Shown here: one piece after another, positions 26,778-37,917 of the stretch
Layout of the letters: every line of letters starts with the position of its first letter
Position numbering within the stretch: position 1 is the stretch's first letter
NCBI RefSeq assembly: GCF_016461825.1
Contig: NZ_JAEMNU010000094.1
Location: 3,619 to 67,618, forward strand
Direction: 5' to 3'
Length of the DNA stretch: 64,000 bases
From: Rugamonas violacea
Lineage (GTDB): Bacteria; Pseudomonadota; Gammaproteobacteria; Burkholderiales; Burkholderiaceae_D
Made by a program: the position numbers and the translations under genes
Notes under the pieces: model-generated
The model's database searches: none
What the model was told of the DNA's origin: nothing
The model's input: the letters and a program-made list of their open reading frames with translations, nothing else

Positions 26778-27887
26778 CTAGTGCGAAGACGGTGGAGATG
26801 TTGGCTGTGGCGGTAGGGCGGTCGCGGCGAACTGGGCCTCCCATACCGTCATCAATTGGGCGCAGACGGAGGCGGCGATGACCGCCGGCGCCTTGTTGCG
26901 GATGCCGGCCAGGCCGATCGGGCAGACCATCGCGGCGATGCGTTCGGCGGCGTAGCCGCGCTGGCGCAGCCGGTGCTCGAACTGCATGCGCTTGGTGTGC
27001 GAACCGATCAGGCCGAACCAACCCACTTCGGCACGGGCCAGGATGGCTTCGCTGAGGCGCTGGTCCAGCGCGTGGCTATGGGTCATCACCAGATAACTGG
27101 CGCCGGGCGGCGCGGCGGCCACCAGCGCCTCCGGCGTGTCCGACGCCTCGGCGACGACGTTGGCCGGAAGGTCGGCCGGGAACATGGCGTCGCGCTCGTC
27201 GATCCAGCTGACGCGGCAGGGCAGCTCGGCCAGCGCGCGCACCAGGGCGGCGCCGACGTGGCCGGCGCCGAACAGCAGCAACTGCGCGCGCGGCGCCAGG
27301 CAGGGGTCGAGCAGCCAGCGGCGGCCTTGCGGCTCGGCCAGGATCAGGGCGGCTGTCGGCATGGCGGGCCGGCTTGGCGCGACGGCGGCATGGGCCGGCG
27401 TCGAGCCGGCGGCGCCCCGCCCCGTCGAGGCTGGCGGCAACAGAACGGCCAGGGCGGCGCCCGCCTCGGCGCGCTGCGCCGGCGCGCCGGCCAGCGCGGC
27501 GCCGTCACGGTCGAACAGCGCGGCGACGGCTGTGCCGTCGATGGCGCTGATGCGCAGGCAGTCCTGGTCGGCGTGGCCGCGCAAGCCGGCCAGCACCTCG
27601 GCCAGGGCGCCGTCGACCCGCTCGAACAACAGGTGGACGACACCGCCGCAGCACTGCCCCAGGCTGGGGCCGAGTGGAAAACGTTCGAGCCGGGGCGCGC
27701 CCCGATGCAACATGGCGCGGGCGATTTCCAGCGCGCGCATTTCCAGGTGGCCGCCGCCGATGGTGTCGCACTGGCCGTGCGCGGTCACCAGCATCTTGGT
27801 GCCGGCCTCGCGCGGCACCGAGCCCTCGCCCTTCGCCACGGTCACCAGGACCGCCGCTTCCCGGCAGGCGTTGAGCCAGGCGTTCAC
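26778..27887 (-). CDS. xdhC: XdhC, molybdenum-cofactor insertion chaperone of xanthine dehydrogenase
   Basis: A 369-residue protein required for maturation of xanthine dehydrogenase; it binds sulfurated molybdenum cofactor. The N-terminal domain carries EGSVPREAGTKMLV, TIGGGHLE and LGQCCGG. The C-terminal Rossmann domain has LLFGAGHVGAALVRAL and SYLVMTHSHALD. An Ala/Pro-rich linker near 140-185 is longer than usual. It is ten bases after xdhB and ten before guaD. Confidence 0.93.
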   Translation of the reverse strand: MNAWLNACREAAVLVTVAKGEGSVPREAGTKMLVTAHGQCDTIGGGHLEMRALEIARAMLHRGAPRLERFPLGPSLGQCCGGVVHLLFERVDGALAEVLAGLRGHADQDCLRISAIDGTAVAALFDRDGAALAGAPAQRAEAGAALAVLLPPASTGRGAAGSTPAHAAVAPSRPAMPTAALILAEPQGRRWLLDPCLAPRAQLLLFGAGHVGAALVRALAELPCRVSWIDERDAMFPADLPANVVAEASDTPEALVAAAPPGASYLVMTHSHALDQRLSEAILARAEVGWFGLIGSHTKRMQFEHRLRQRGYAAERIAAMVCPIGLAGIRNKAPAVIAASVCAQLMTVWEAQFAATALPPQPTSPPSSH

Positions 27888-27897
27888 GCTGTCGCCT

Positions 27898-30267
27898 TCA
27901 AATTCCGGCGGCCACGGCCGCTTCCACCGCCGTGATGGCGCGCAGAATTTCTTCGCTGGTGGCCGGCGCGTTCAGCGGCGGATTGACGCGGTGGCCGCCG
28001 ACGCTGGAGATGGCGTCGCGGATGGCGAAGAACACCGAGAACGGCAGCAACAGCGGCGGCTCGCCGACCGCCTTGGAGCGGTGGATGCTGTCCTCGACGT
28101 TGCGGTTCTTGAACAGCCGGACGCGGAAGTCCTCCGGGCAATCGGACACGCCGGGAATCTTGTAGGTCGACGGCGCGTGCGTCATCAGCTTGCCGGCCGG
28201 ATTCCACCACAACTGCTCGGTGGTCAGCCAGCCCATGCCCTGGATGAAGGCGCCCTCCACCTGGCCCAGGTCGATGGCCGGGTTGAGCGACTGGCCGGCG
28301 TCGTACAGCGCGTCGGCGCGCAACAACTTCCACTCGCCGGTCAGGGTGTCGACCACCACCTCGGCGACGGCGGCGCCATAGGCATAGTAGGAGAACGGAT
28401 GGCCGTTCATCGTCTTCGGGTCCCAGTGCAGGCCGGGCGTGGCGTAGAAGCCGTCCGACCACAATTGCACGCGGGCCAGGTAGGCCTTCTGCACCAGCTC
28501 GGCGAACGGCACGGCGTGGCCGTTGACGTGGACAGCATTGGCGGCGAAGCGCACGGCGGCCACCTCGCCACCGTACAGCTTGACGGCGAAGGCGGCCAGC
28601 CGCTCGCGGATCTGCCGCGCCGCGTCCTGCGCCGCCTTGCCGTTCAGGTCGGCGCCGGTGGAGGCCGCCGTGGCCGAGGTGTTGGCGACCTTGCCGGTGT
28701 CGGTGGCGGTGGCGCGCAAGTGCGCCATGTCCAGCCCCAGCTCGTGGGCGACCACCTGCATGACCTTGGTGTTGATGCCCTGCCCCATCTCGGTGCCGCC
28801 GTGGTTGACCAGCACCGAACCGTCGACATACACATGCACCAGCGCGCCGGCCTGGTTCAGGTGGGTGACGTTGAAGGCGATGCCGAACTTGAGCGGGGTC
28901 AGCGCCAGGCCCTTCTTCAGCACCGGGCTGGCGGCGTTGTAGGCGTCGATGGCGGCGCGGCGGGCGCGGTAGGCGCTGCTGCGCTCCAGTTCGGCGGTCA
29001 GCTCGACGATGACGTTGTCGACGATCTCCTGGCCATAGGGCGTGACGTTGCGGCCGCCGGCCGGCTGGCCGTAGAAGTTCAGGCGGCGGATGTCGAGCGC
29101 GTCGCGGCCCAGGTTACGGGCGATCTCGTCGATGATGTATTCGATGGCGATGGCGCCCTGCGGTCCGCCGAAGCCACGGAAGGCGGTGTTGGACTGGGTG
29201 TTGGTCTTGCCGCAGGCGGCGCGGATGTCGACGTCGGACAAGTAGTAGGCGTTGTCGAAGTGGCAGACGGCGCGCGTGGCGACCGGCCCGGACAGGTCGG
29301 CCGAATAGCCGGCGCGCAAGGTCATGTCGACCCGGGCGGCGAGGATCTGGCCGGCGGCGTCGTAGCCGACCTCGTACTCGTAGTAGAAACAGTGGCGCTT
29401 GCCGGTGACCAGCATGTCGTCGTCGCGGTCGGCGCGCAGCTTGACCGGACGCTTCAGCTTGGAGGCGGCGATGCTGGCGGCGGCGGCCCACAAGGCCGAC
29501 TGCGATTCCTTGCCGCCGAAGCCGCCGCCCATGCGCCGGCACTCCACCTGGATCTTGTGCGCGTGCACGCCCAGCGCATGGGCGACCACGTGCTGCATCT
29601 CGCTCGGGTGCTGGGTCGAGCACAGCACGTGCATGCCGGCGTCCTCCTTCGGCATGGCGTAGGCGATCTGCCCTTCCAGGTAAAACTGCTCCTGGCCGCC
29701 GACGAACAACTGGCCCTTCAGCACATGCGGCGCCTGGGCGAACCTGGCCGGGTAGTCGCCGCGCTGCAATCGCATCGGCGGCAACACATACGCTTCGGCC
29801 GCCTTGGCCTGCTGCGGCGTGAAGATGGCCGGCAACTCCTGGTAGCCGGCCACGGCCAGACGGGCGGCGCGGCGCGCCTGGTCGTGGCTGGCGGCGACAA
29901 CGACAAAGATGGGCTGGCCGACGTACTGCACCAGGCCATCCGCCAAAATCGGATCGTCGTGGATGATGGGGCCGCAGTCGTTCGTGCCGGCGATGTCGGC
30001 GGCGGTGTAGACGGCGACCACGCCGGGCGCCGCGCGCACCGCCGTCAAATCGAGCGACAGCAGCTTGGCGTGGGCCTTGGACGACAAGCCCAACGCGGCG
30101 TGCAGCGTGCCTTGCAGTTCGGCGATGTCATCGGTGTAGTTGGCCTGGCCCAGCACGTGCAGCACGGCGGACTCGTGCGCGTGCGGTTTGCCGACGGCGG
30201 CCCAGCCGGCGTCCTTGGCGGCTGTGGCCGCCTCGTTCTTCAACAGCGCTGTGCCGGCATCGTTCAT
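27898..30267 (-). CDS. xdhB: Xanthine dehydrogenase, molybdopterin-binding subunit
   Basis: A 789-residue large subunit that oxidises hypoxanthine and xanthine to urate at the molybdenum centre. The N-terminal a/b hammerhead domain (ESAVLHVLGQANYTDDI) leads into the Mo-binding domain with GGQEQFYLEGQ, RMGGGFGGKE, NTAFRGFGGPQG (substrate Arg) and GGTEMGQGINTK. The catalytic Glu lies in SKAVGEPPLLL near the C-terminus. Start ATG at 30267 with AAAGGAAA upstream. It forms a heterodimer with the product of xdhA, 11 bases upstream. Confidence 0.95.
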   Translation of the reverse strand: MNDAGTALLKNEAATAAKDAGWAAVGKPHAHESAVLHVLGQANYTDDIAELQGTLHAALGLSSKAHAKLLSLDLTAVRAAPGVVAVYTAADIAGTNDCGPIIHDDPILADGLVQYVGQPIFVVVAASHDQARRAARLAVAGYQELPAIFTPQQAKAAEAYVLPPMRLQRGDYPARFAQAPHVLKGQLFVGGQEQFYLEGQIAYAMPKEDAGMHVLCSTQHPSEMQHVVAHALGVHAHKIQVECRRMGGGFGGKESQSALWAAAASIAASKLKRPVKLRADRDDDMLVTGKRHCFYYEYEVGYDAAGQILAARVDMTLRAGYSADLSGPVATRAVCHFDNAYYLSDVDIRAACGKTNTQSNTAFRGFGGPQGAIAIEYIIDEIARNLGRDALDIRRLNFYGQPAGGRNVTPYGQEIVDNVIVELTAELERSSAYRARRAAIDAYNAASPVLKKGLALTPLKFGIAFNVTHLNQAGALVHVYVDGSVLVNHGGTEMGQGINTKVMQVVAHELGLDMAHLRATATDTGKVANTSATAASTGADLNGKAAQDAARQIRERLAAFAVKLYGGEVAAVRFAANAVHVNGHAVPFAELVQKAYLARVQLWSDGFYATPGLHWDPKTMNGHPFSYYAYGAAVAEVVVDTLTGEWKLLRADALYDAGQSLNPAIDLGQVEGAFIQGMGWLTTEQLWWNPAGKLMTHAPSTYKIPGVSDCPEDFRVRLFKNRNVEDSIHRSKAVGEPPLLLPFSVFFAIRDAISSVGGHRVNPPLNAPATSEEILRAITAVEAAVAAGI

Positions 30268-30278
30268 GGTGTTTCCTT

Positions 30279-31742
<1,464 letters not shown>

Positions 31743-31873
31743 TGTCGCCTCGGCTAACTCCAATCGGCCAGATTATCACCCGCCGGCGATTCTCCATATA
31801 AGAAAAAGCCGATGTCGGGTATCTGCCGTGGCGCATATCGGACAGACCCGGCATGGGTCCGCCGCGCCGTCCA

Positions 31874-32827
31874 TTATCCGGCAAAAGGATGGTTCGCGTG
31901 CCAATGCTCGGCGATGTCGATGCGGCGGGTGATCCAGACCCGCTCGTGGCCCTGCACATAGTCGAGGAAGCGGGCCAGCGCGGCGGCCCGCGCCGGCCGC
32001 CCCAGCAGGCGGCAATGCATGCCGATCGACAGCATCTTCGGCCGGTTCAGGCCGTTCGGATCGCCCTCGGCGTAGAGCACGTCGAAGGCGTCCTTCAGAT
32101 AGTCGAAGAACTGGGTGCCGGAGTTGAAGCCCTGCATGGCGGCGAAGCGCATGTCGTTGGTGTCGAGCGTGTAGGGCACGATCAGTTGCGGCGTCACGGC
32201 GGCTTGGCCGGCGGCGTCGGTGTGGGCGACCTGTTGCCAGAACGGCAGGTCGTCGCCGTAGTGGTCGGCGTCGTAGCGGAAACCGCCGTGCTCGACCACC
32301 AGCTTGCGCGTGTTGGGCGAGTCGCGGCCCGTGTACCAGCCCTGCGGCGTGCCGCCGGTCAACTCCCGGATGATGCCGACGGCCTCTTGCAGGTGGGCGC
32401 GCTCGGCCGCCTCGTCCATGTTCTGGTAGGAGATCCAGCGCAGGCCGTGGCAGGCGATCTCGTGGCCCAGTTGCTGGAAGGCGGCCACCGCCTCGGGGTT
32501 GCGCTTGAGCGCCATGGCCACGCCGAACACCGTCAGCGGCAGCTTGCGTTCCTCGAACATGCGCAGCAGCCGCCACAGGCCGGCGCGCGAACCATATTCG
32601 TAGATCGATTCCATGCTCAAATGGCGGGCCGGGAAGGCGGCCGCGCCGATGATCTCCGAGAGGAAGGTTTCCGACGCCGCGTCGCCGTGCAGCACATTGT
32701 TCTCGCCGCCCTCCTCGTAGTTGAGGACAAATTGCAGGGCGATGCGCGCACGATTGGGCCACTGGGCGTGGGGAGGCTTGGGGCCGTAGCCGATCATGTC
32801 GCGCGGATAGTTGTCGTAGGTAGTCAT
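31874..32827 (-). CDS. puuE: Cofactor-independent allantoinase (PuuE type)
   Basis: A 317-residue polysaccharide-deacetylase-fold enzyme that opens allantoin to allantoate. It has the family opening YPRDMIGYGPKPPHAQWPN and the segments IALQFVLNYEEGGE, GSRAGLWRLLRMFE, GHEIACHGLRWI and GWYTGRDSPNTRKL. This differs from metal-dependent amidohydrolase allantoinases. It is 131 bases upstream of xdhA and divergent from the HIU hydrolase gene, so it is probably controlled with both. Confidence 0.92.
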   Translation of the reverse strand: MTTYDNYPRDMIGYGPKPPHAQWPNRARIALQFVLNYEEGGENNVLHGDAASETFLSEIIGAAAFPARHLSMESIYEYGSRAGLWRLLRMFEERKLPLTVFGVAMALKRNPEAVAAFQQLGHEIACHGLRWISYQNMDEAAERAHLQEAVGIIRELTGGTPQGWYTGRDSPNTRKLVVEHGGFRYDADHYGDDLPFWQQVAHTDAAGQAAVTPQLIVPYTLDTNDMRFAAMQGFNSGTQFFDYLKDAFDVLYAEGDPNGLNRPKMLSIGMHCRLLGRPARAAALARFLDYVQGHERVWITRRIDIAEHWHANHPFAG

Positions 32828-32875
32828 CGGTGTCGAAAATGGATGGGGACGGTGGCAATGGAGAATATACGTCCC

Positions 32876-32909
32876 ATCATATATTGCCCCACTTGCATCG
32901 GTATATGAT
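32876..32909. promoter_or_regulatory. Inverted repeat in the puuE-uraH divergent promoter region
   Basis: ATCATATA (32876-32883) and TATATGAT (32902-32909) are perfect 8-bp arms with 18 bases between, so their centres are about 2.5 turns apart. They lie in the 123-base region between two divergent purine-catabolism genes. This is a candidate operator for a purine-responsive regulator; no regulator gene is adjacent. Confidence 0.45.
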
Positions 32910-32950
32910 TTGCCGGATAAGCAGTTTCACTCAAACATATAGGACGGATC

Positions 32951-33301
32951 ATGGGAAAGCTTAGTACGCACGTGCTCGATATCACCGTGGGCAAACCTGG
33001 CGCCGGCGTCGGCGTGGCCCTGTACGCGGTCAACGAGGCCGGCAAGGTGTTGTTGAAAGCGGACGTCACCAACGCCGACGGCCGCTGCGCCCCTTTGCTG
33101 GAGGGTGAGACGATGAAAGTGGGCAAATACGAGCTGGTCTTCAACGCCGGCGACTACTTCGCCGAACGGGGCGTCGAGCAACCCTCGCCGCGCTTCGTCG
33201 ACCAGGTCACCCTGGCCTTCGGCATCGCCGACGCCACGCAGAACTACCACGTGCCGCTGGTGGTCTCGCCGTGGGCCTATTCCACCTACCGGGGCAGTTG
33301 A
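32951..33301 (+). CDS. uraH: 5-Hydroxyisourate hydrolase (transthyretin-like)
   Basis: A 116-residue enzyme that hydrolyses 5-hydroxyisourate, the product of urate oxidation. The family N-terminus LSTHVLDITVGKPGAGV and the diagnostic C-terminal tetrapeptide YRGS are both intact. There is no signal peptide. AGGA lies six bases before the ATG. It is divergent from puuE. Confidence 0.95.
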   Translation: MGKLSTHVLDITVGKPGAGVGVALYAVNEAGKVLLKADVTNADGRCAPLLEGETMKVGKYELVFNAGDYFAERGVEQPSPRFVDQVTLAFGIADATQNYHVPLVVSPWAYSTYRGS

Positions 33302-33364
33302 GGCCCACTTTCCCCGCCGGGATACCACGCATCCCGGCGCCGCCATGCGCGGCGCAATATAGCC

Positions 33365-33479
33365 AAACTTGCATGGAAGCGGCCCTTGCCTTAGAATTCA
33401 ACACTCTGTGGCCGCGAATTCGGCCATGCCGCTCTGGGCCGGCGCCATCTTCTGGCCGACCAGTTTCCCATGCAAGTTT
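33365..33479 (+). promoter_or_regulatory. Long-range inverted repeat, candidate structured leader of corC-like gene
   Basis: AAACTTGCATGG (33365-33376) and CCATGCAAGTTT (33468-33479) are perfect 12-bp arms enclosing about 90 bases with further GC-rich complementarity. The right arm ends 14 bases before the TTG start of the CorC/CNNM gene. It could be a regulatory RNA fold or a small palindromic insertion. Confidence 0.45.
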
Positions 33480-33493
33480 CTTTACGGTGACCC

Positions 33494-34780
33494 TTGGATA
33501 CCGTGCCGTTTTGGGTGCAACTTCTTGCGCTCGCCCTCCTGATCCTATGCTCGGCATTCTTTGCCATGGCCGAAACCGCGCTGATGGCGGCCAATCGCTA
33601 TCGTCTGCGGCATATGGCCAAACGCGGCAGCCGCCGCGCCATCACCACGCTGTGGCTGCTCGACCGCACCGACAAGCTGCTGTCGCTGGTGCTGATCGCC
33701 AACACCTTGATCAACGCCATGGCCACCGCCCTGGTCACCTCGATCGCCATCGACACCTTCGGCCATGACGACAACGTCATCACCGTCTCGACCGGCGTGG
33801 TGGCCTTCCTGCTGATCGTCTTCGCCGAGATCTCGCCCAAGGTGATCGGCGCCAGCTACCCGGAAAAGATCGCCCTGCCCACCGCCGTCGTGCTGAAACC
33901 GCTGATGGCCGCCGCCAAGCCGGTGATCTGGTTCGTCAACCTGTTCGTCGGCCTGGTGCTCAAGCTGTTCCGCATCAAGGCCGGCGCCCACGTCCAGGAC
34001 GCCCGCCTGTCGCCGGAGGAACTGCGTTCCATCGTGCTGGAGGGCGGCAACTTCATCCCGCAGAAACACAAGAGCATCCTGCTCAACCTGTTCGACTTGG
34101 AAACCATCTCGGTCGAGGACGTGATGACGCCGCGCTCGCAGATCGAGGCGCTCAACCTGTCGCTGCCGGTCGAGGAGATCAAGCACGAGCTGACCACCTG
34201 CTACCACAACAAGCTGCCCGTCTACGAGGGCGAGATCAACCAGATCGTCGGCATCCTCCACGTGCGCAAGGCGGTGGCCCTGCTCAACCAGGAGGAGGAG
34301 CTGACCACCGAGCACTTCCGCGCCCTGCTCAGCACGCCCTACTTCATTCCGCAGGACACCGGCGTGTTCACCCAGTTGCAGTACTTCCAGGAAAACCGCG
34401 AGCGCCTCGGCATCATCGTCGACGAGTACGGCGAGGTGCAGGGCCTGGTGACCCTGGACGACATCATCGAGGAGATGATCGGCGAGTTCACCACCTCGAT
34501 GCCGGGCGCCGCCCGGGCCGACAGCTTCGCCTGGAACGAGCAGGGCGAGTGTCTGCTCGAGGGCGCCACGACACTGCGCGACATCAACAAGCGCCTGGGT
34601 TTGACCTTCCCCCTGGACGGCCCGAAGACGCTGAACGGCCTGATGCTGGAGTTGCTGCAGGAAATCCCCGAGTCGCCGATCAGCGTCAAGGCCGGCAACT
34701 GCGTGATCGAGGTGGTGCAGGTGCAGAACCAATCGATCAAGGTGGTCAAATTGATACGCGGCGGCGCCAAGCGCAGCTGA
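33494..34780 (+). CDS. CNNM/CorC-family (hemolysin-like) membrane protein
   Basis: A 428-residue inner-membrane protein of the DUF21-CBS-CorC/HlyC family, linked to magnesium/cobalt transport. The DUF21 membrane part covers about 1-175 (CSAFFAMAETALMAANRYRLRHM). A CBS pair follows (about 200-320: DVMTPRSQIEAL, GIIVDEYGEVQGLVTLDDI), then the C-terminal CorC_HlyC domain. The start is TTG at 33494 or GTG at 33503; MDTVPFW makes TTG preferable although its ribosome binding site is weak. It lies between the purine genes and pilB. Confidence 0.9.
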   Translation: MDTVPFWVQLLALALLILCSAFFAMAETALMAANRYRLRHMAKRGSRRAITTLWLLDRTDKLLSLVLIANTLINAMATALVTSIAIDTFGHDDNVITVSTGVVAFLLIVFAEISPKVIGASYPEKIALPTAVVLKPLMAAAKPVIWFVNLFVGLVLKLFRIKAGAHVQDARLSPEELRSIVLEGGNFIPQKHKSILLNLFDLETISVEDVMTPRSQIEALNLSLPVEEIKHELTTCYHNKLPVYEGEINQIVGILHVRKAVALLNQEEELTTEHFRALLSTPYFIPQDTGVFTQLQYFQENRERLGIIVDEYGEVQGLVTLDDIIEEMIGEFTTSMPGAARADSFAWNEQGECLLEGATTLRDINKRLGLTFPLDGPKTLNGLMLELLQEIPESPISVKAGNCVIEVVQVQNQSIKVVKLIRGGAKRS

Positions 34781-34962
34781 GGCGCCGCCCCGGCGCCGGC
34801 CTCGGTCGCGCCGCCGGCCGCGCCGGCGCGCACGGTTGTTTCGTCAAAGAGACAAATGCTTTACAAAGCGCAACCCCGGGGGCATCATCGGATGGAGCGT
34901 TGCCGACCGGCCCTGCCGGCGCCGCAACCCTCCCACCGCAGTTCTCCTGATGGCGCGCACCC

Positions 34963-36690
34963 ATGGCAGCAGTCATTCCCAACGCCACGCCCAGCACCGC
35001 CCTGCCGGGGCTGGCGCGGGCCCTGCTCCAGGCCGGGCGCCTCAGCGCGCCCCAGGCCGACGCGCTGCACAAAAAAGCCGGCAACGATAAGCAGGCCTTC
35101 ATCGACGTGTTGCTGGCCAGCGGCGCGATCGACGCGCGCGCGCTGGCGCTGTTCTGTTCGGAAACCTTCGCCTACCCCCTGCTCGACCTGCACAGCGTCA
35201 ACCTGGAGGCGCTGCCGCCCAAGGTCGTCGACCACCGCCTGATGCAGAGCCAGCGCGTGGTGCCGCTGTCCAAGCGCGGCAACAAGATGTCGGTGGCCAT
35301 TTCGGACCCCACCAACATCCAGGCGCTGGACCAGATCAAGTTCCAGACCGAGTCCTCGGTCGAGCCGGTGATCGTCGCCCACGACGCCCTGCTGAACCTG
35401 CTGGCGGCGCTGAACAAGAACACCGAACAGAGCATCAACGACATGATCGGCGACGAGCAGGACATCCAGTTCGCCGAGGAGGACAGCGCCGCCGCCGCGC
35501 CCGAGGCCGGCGCCAACGACGTCGAGGACGCCCCGATCGTGCGCTTCCTCAACAAGATGCTGATGGACGCCGTCAACATGGGCGCCTCCGACCTGCACTT
35601 CGAACCGTTCGAGAAGTTCTACCGCATCCGCTTCCGCGTCGACGGCGTGCTGATGGAGCACGCCCAGCCGCCCATTTCGATCAAGGAAAAACTGGTGTCG
35701 CGCATCAAGGTGCTGGCCAAGCTCGACATCTCCGAGAAGCGCGTGCCGCAGGACGGCCGCATGCGCCTGATCGTCTCGCCGACCAAGACCATCGACCTGC
35801 GCATCAGCACCCTGCCCACCCTGTTCGGCGAGAAAACGGTGATGCGCATCCTCGACGCCACCCAGGCGCAGATGGGCATCGACGCGCTCGGCTACGACCC
35901 CGACCAGAAGGAGCTGCTGCTCGACGCCATCCAGCGCCCCTACGGCATGGTGTTGGTGACCGGGCCGACCGGCTCGGGCAAGACGGTGTCGCTGTACACC
36001 TGCCTGAACGTCATCAACAAGCCGGGCATCAACATCTCCACGGCGGAGGACCCGGCCGAGATCAACCTGCCCGGCGTCAACCAGGTCAACGTCAACGACA
36101 AGGCCGGCCTGACCTTTCCGGTGGCGCTCAAGTCCTTCCTGCGGCAGGACCCGGACATCATCATGGTCGGCGAGATCCGCGACCTGGAAACGGCCGACAT
36201 CGCCATCAAGGCGGCGCAGACCGGCCACATGGTGTTTTCCACCCTGCACACCAACGACGCGCCGTCGACCCTGACGCGGCTGATGAACATGGGCGTGGCG
36301 CCGTTCAACATCGCCTCGTCGGTGATTTTGATCACCGCGCAGCGGCTGGCGCGGCGCCTGTGCAGCTGCAAGCAGGCGGTCGAGATCAGCGACGAGCTGC
36401 TGCTCAAGGCCGGCTTCCGCGCCGACGAGCTGGACGGCAGTTGGAAGCCCTACGGCCCGATCGGCTGCGAGCGCTGCAACGGCGGCGGCTACAAGGGCCG
36501 GGTCGGCATCTACCAGATCATGCCGATCACGCCGGCCATCGAGGCCTTGATCCTGGCCAACGGCAACGCCATGCAGATCGCCACCCAGTCCGAGAGCGAG
36601 GGCGTCAAGTCGCTGCGCAAGTCCGGCCTGGTGAAGGTAAGGAACGGCCTGACCAGTCTGGAGGAAGTGCTGGGCTGCACCAACGAATAG
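34963..36690 (+). CDS. pilB: Type IV pilus assembly ATPase PilB
   Basis: A 575-residue GspE/PilB-family hexameric ATPase that drives pilus extension at the inner membrane. An N-terminal GspE_N/MshEN-like domain (about 1-160) precedes the motor. The motor has Walker A GPTGSGKT, the Asp box, Walker B IIMVGEIRDLETADIA, the His box (FSTLHTNDAPST), and two zinc-binding Cys pairs (LCSCK, CERCNGGG). It is the first gene of pilB-pilC, nine bases apart. The start ATG at 34963 has a weak ribosome binding site. Confidence 0.95.
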   Translation: MAAVIPNATPSTALPGLARALLQAGRLSAPQADALHKKAGNDKQAFIDVLLASGAIDARALALFCSETFAYPLLDLHSVNLEALPPKVVDHRLMQSQRVVPLSKRGNKMSVAISDPTNIQALDQIKFQTESSVEPVIVAHDALLNLLAALNKNTEQSINDMIGDEQDIQFAEEDSAAAAPEAGANDVEDAPIVRFLNKMLMDAVNMGASDLHFEPFEKFYRIRFRVDGVLMEHAQPPISIKEKLVSRIKVLAKLDISEKRVPQDGRMRLIVSPTKTIDLRISTLPTLFGEKTVMRILDATQAQMGIDALGYDPDQKELLLDAIQRPYGMVLVTGPTGSGKTVSLYTCLNVINKPGINISTAEDPAEINLPGVNQVNVNDKAGLTFPVALKSFLRQDPDIIMVGEIRDLETADIAIKAAQTGHMVFSTLHTNDAPSTLTRLMNMGVAPFNIASSVILITAQRLARRLCSCKQAVEISDELLLKAGFRADELDGSWKPYGPIGCERCNGGGYKGRVGIYQIMPITPAIEALILANGNAMQIATQSESEGVKSLRKSGLVKVRNGLTSLEEVLGCTNE

Positions 36691-36699
36691 GGAGTCGGC

Positions 36700-37917
36700 A
36701 TGGCCAGATCGAACGGCAACCAAGTCAAGGAATCGGTCTTCGCCTGGGAGGGCAAGGACAAGAGCGGCAAGACGGTGCGCGGCGAGCTGCGCGCCGGCGG
36801 CGAAGCCGTGGTCAACGTGACGCTGCGGCGCCAGGGCATCATGGTGACCAAGGTCAAGAAAAAGGTCTACCGCAGCGGCAAGAAAATCACCGACAAGGAC
36901 ATCTCCCTGTTCACCCGCCAGTTGGCGACGATGATGAAGGCCGGCGTGCCGCTGCTGCAATCGTTCGACATCGTCGGCAAGGGCCATGCCAACCCGTCCG
37001 TCTCCAAGCTGGTGATGGACCTGCGCGCCGACATCGAGACGGGCACCAGCCTGAACCAGGCCTTCCGCAAGTTCCCGCTGTACTTCGACCCGCTGTTCTG
37101 CAACCTGGTCGGCGCCGGCGAGCAGGCCGGCATTTTGGAGGACCTGCTGACCCGGCTGGCGATCTACAAGGAAAAGACCCTGGCGATGAAGGCCAAGATC
37201 AAGTCGGCGCTGATGTACCCGGTGTCGATCCTGGCGATCGCCTTCATCGTCACGGCGGTCATCATGATCTGGGTGGTGCCGGCCTTCAAGGAGGTGTTCG
37301 CCAGCTTCGGCGCCAACCTGCCGGCGCCGACCCTGTTCGTGATGGCGGTCTCCGAATATTTCGTGCGCTACTGGTATTTGATTTTCGGCAGCATCTTCGG
37401 CAGCCTGTACTTCTTCTTCCAGGCCTGGCAGCGCTCGCCCAAGGTGCAGCGCAACATGGACATCCTGCTGCTCAAGCTGCCCATCTTCGGCTCGGTGATC
37501 CGCAAGGCCACCATCGCCCGCTGGACCCGCACCCTGGCCACCATGTTCGCCGCCGGCGTGCCGCTGGTCGAGTCGCTCGACTCGGTCGGCGGCGCCGCCG
37601 GCAACGCCGTCTACCTGGACGCCACGCGGCGCATCCAGAACGAGGTCAGCACCGGCACCAGCCTGACGGTGGCGATGCAGAACGCCGACGTCTTCCCCAA
37701 CATGGTGACGCAGATGGTCGCCATCGGCGAGGAGTCCGGCTCGCTCGACGCCATGCTGGGCAAGGTGGCCGACTTCTACGAGGAGGAGGTCGACGAGGCG
37801 GTGGCCTCGCTGTCGAGCCTGATGGAGCCGATGATCATGGTCATCCTCGGCGTGCTGATCGGCGGCCTGGTGGTGGCGATGTACCTGCCGATCTTCAAGC
37901 TCGGCTCGGTGGTCTAG
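36700..37917 (+). CDS. pilC: Type IV pilus inner-membrane platform protein PilC
   Basis: A 405-residue GspF-family platform protein. Two T2SSF domains (about 70-190 and 270-395) each have the LFTRQLATMMKAGVPLLQSF / WTRTLATMFAAGVPLVESL pattern, and three membrane segments are visible. AGGGAG precedes the ATG. In related genomes pilD follows directly; here a 4.1-kb block with three genes intervenes. Confidence 0.95.
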   Translation: MARSNGNQVKESVFAWEGKDKSGKTVRGELRAGGEAVVNVTLRRQGIMVTKVKKKVYRSGKKITDKDISLFTRQLATMMKAGVPLLQSFDIVGKGHANPSVSKLVMDLRADIETGTSLNQAFRKFPLYFDPLFCNLVGAGEQAGILEDLLTRLAIYKEKTLAMKAKIKSALMYPVSILAIAFIVTAVIMIWVVPAFKEVFASFGANLPAPTLFVMAVSEYFVRYWYLIFGSIFGSLYFFFQAWQRSPKVQRNMDILLLKLPIFGSVIRKATIARWTRTLATMFAAGVPLVESLDSVGGAAGNAVYLDATRRIQNEVSTGTSLTVAMQNADVFPNMVTQMVAIGEESGSLDAMLGKVADFYEEEVDEAVASLSSLMEPMIMVILGVLIGGLVVAMYLPIFKLGSVV

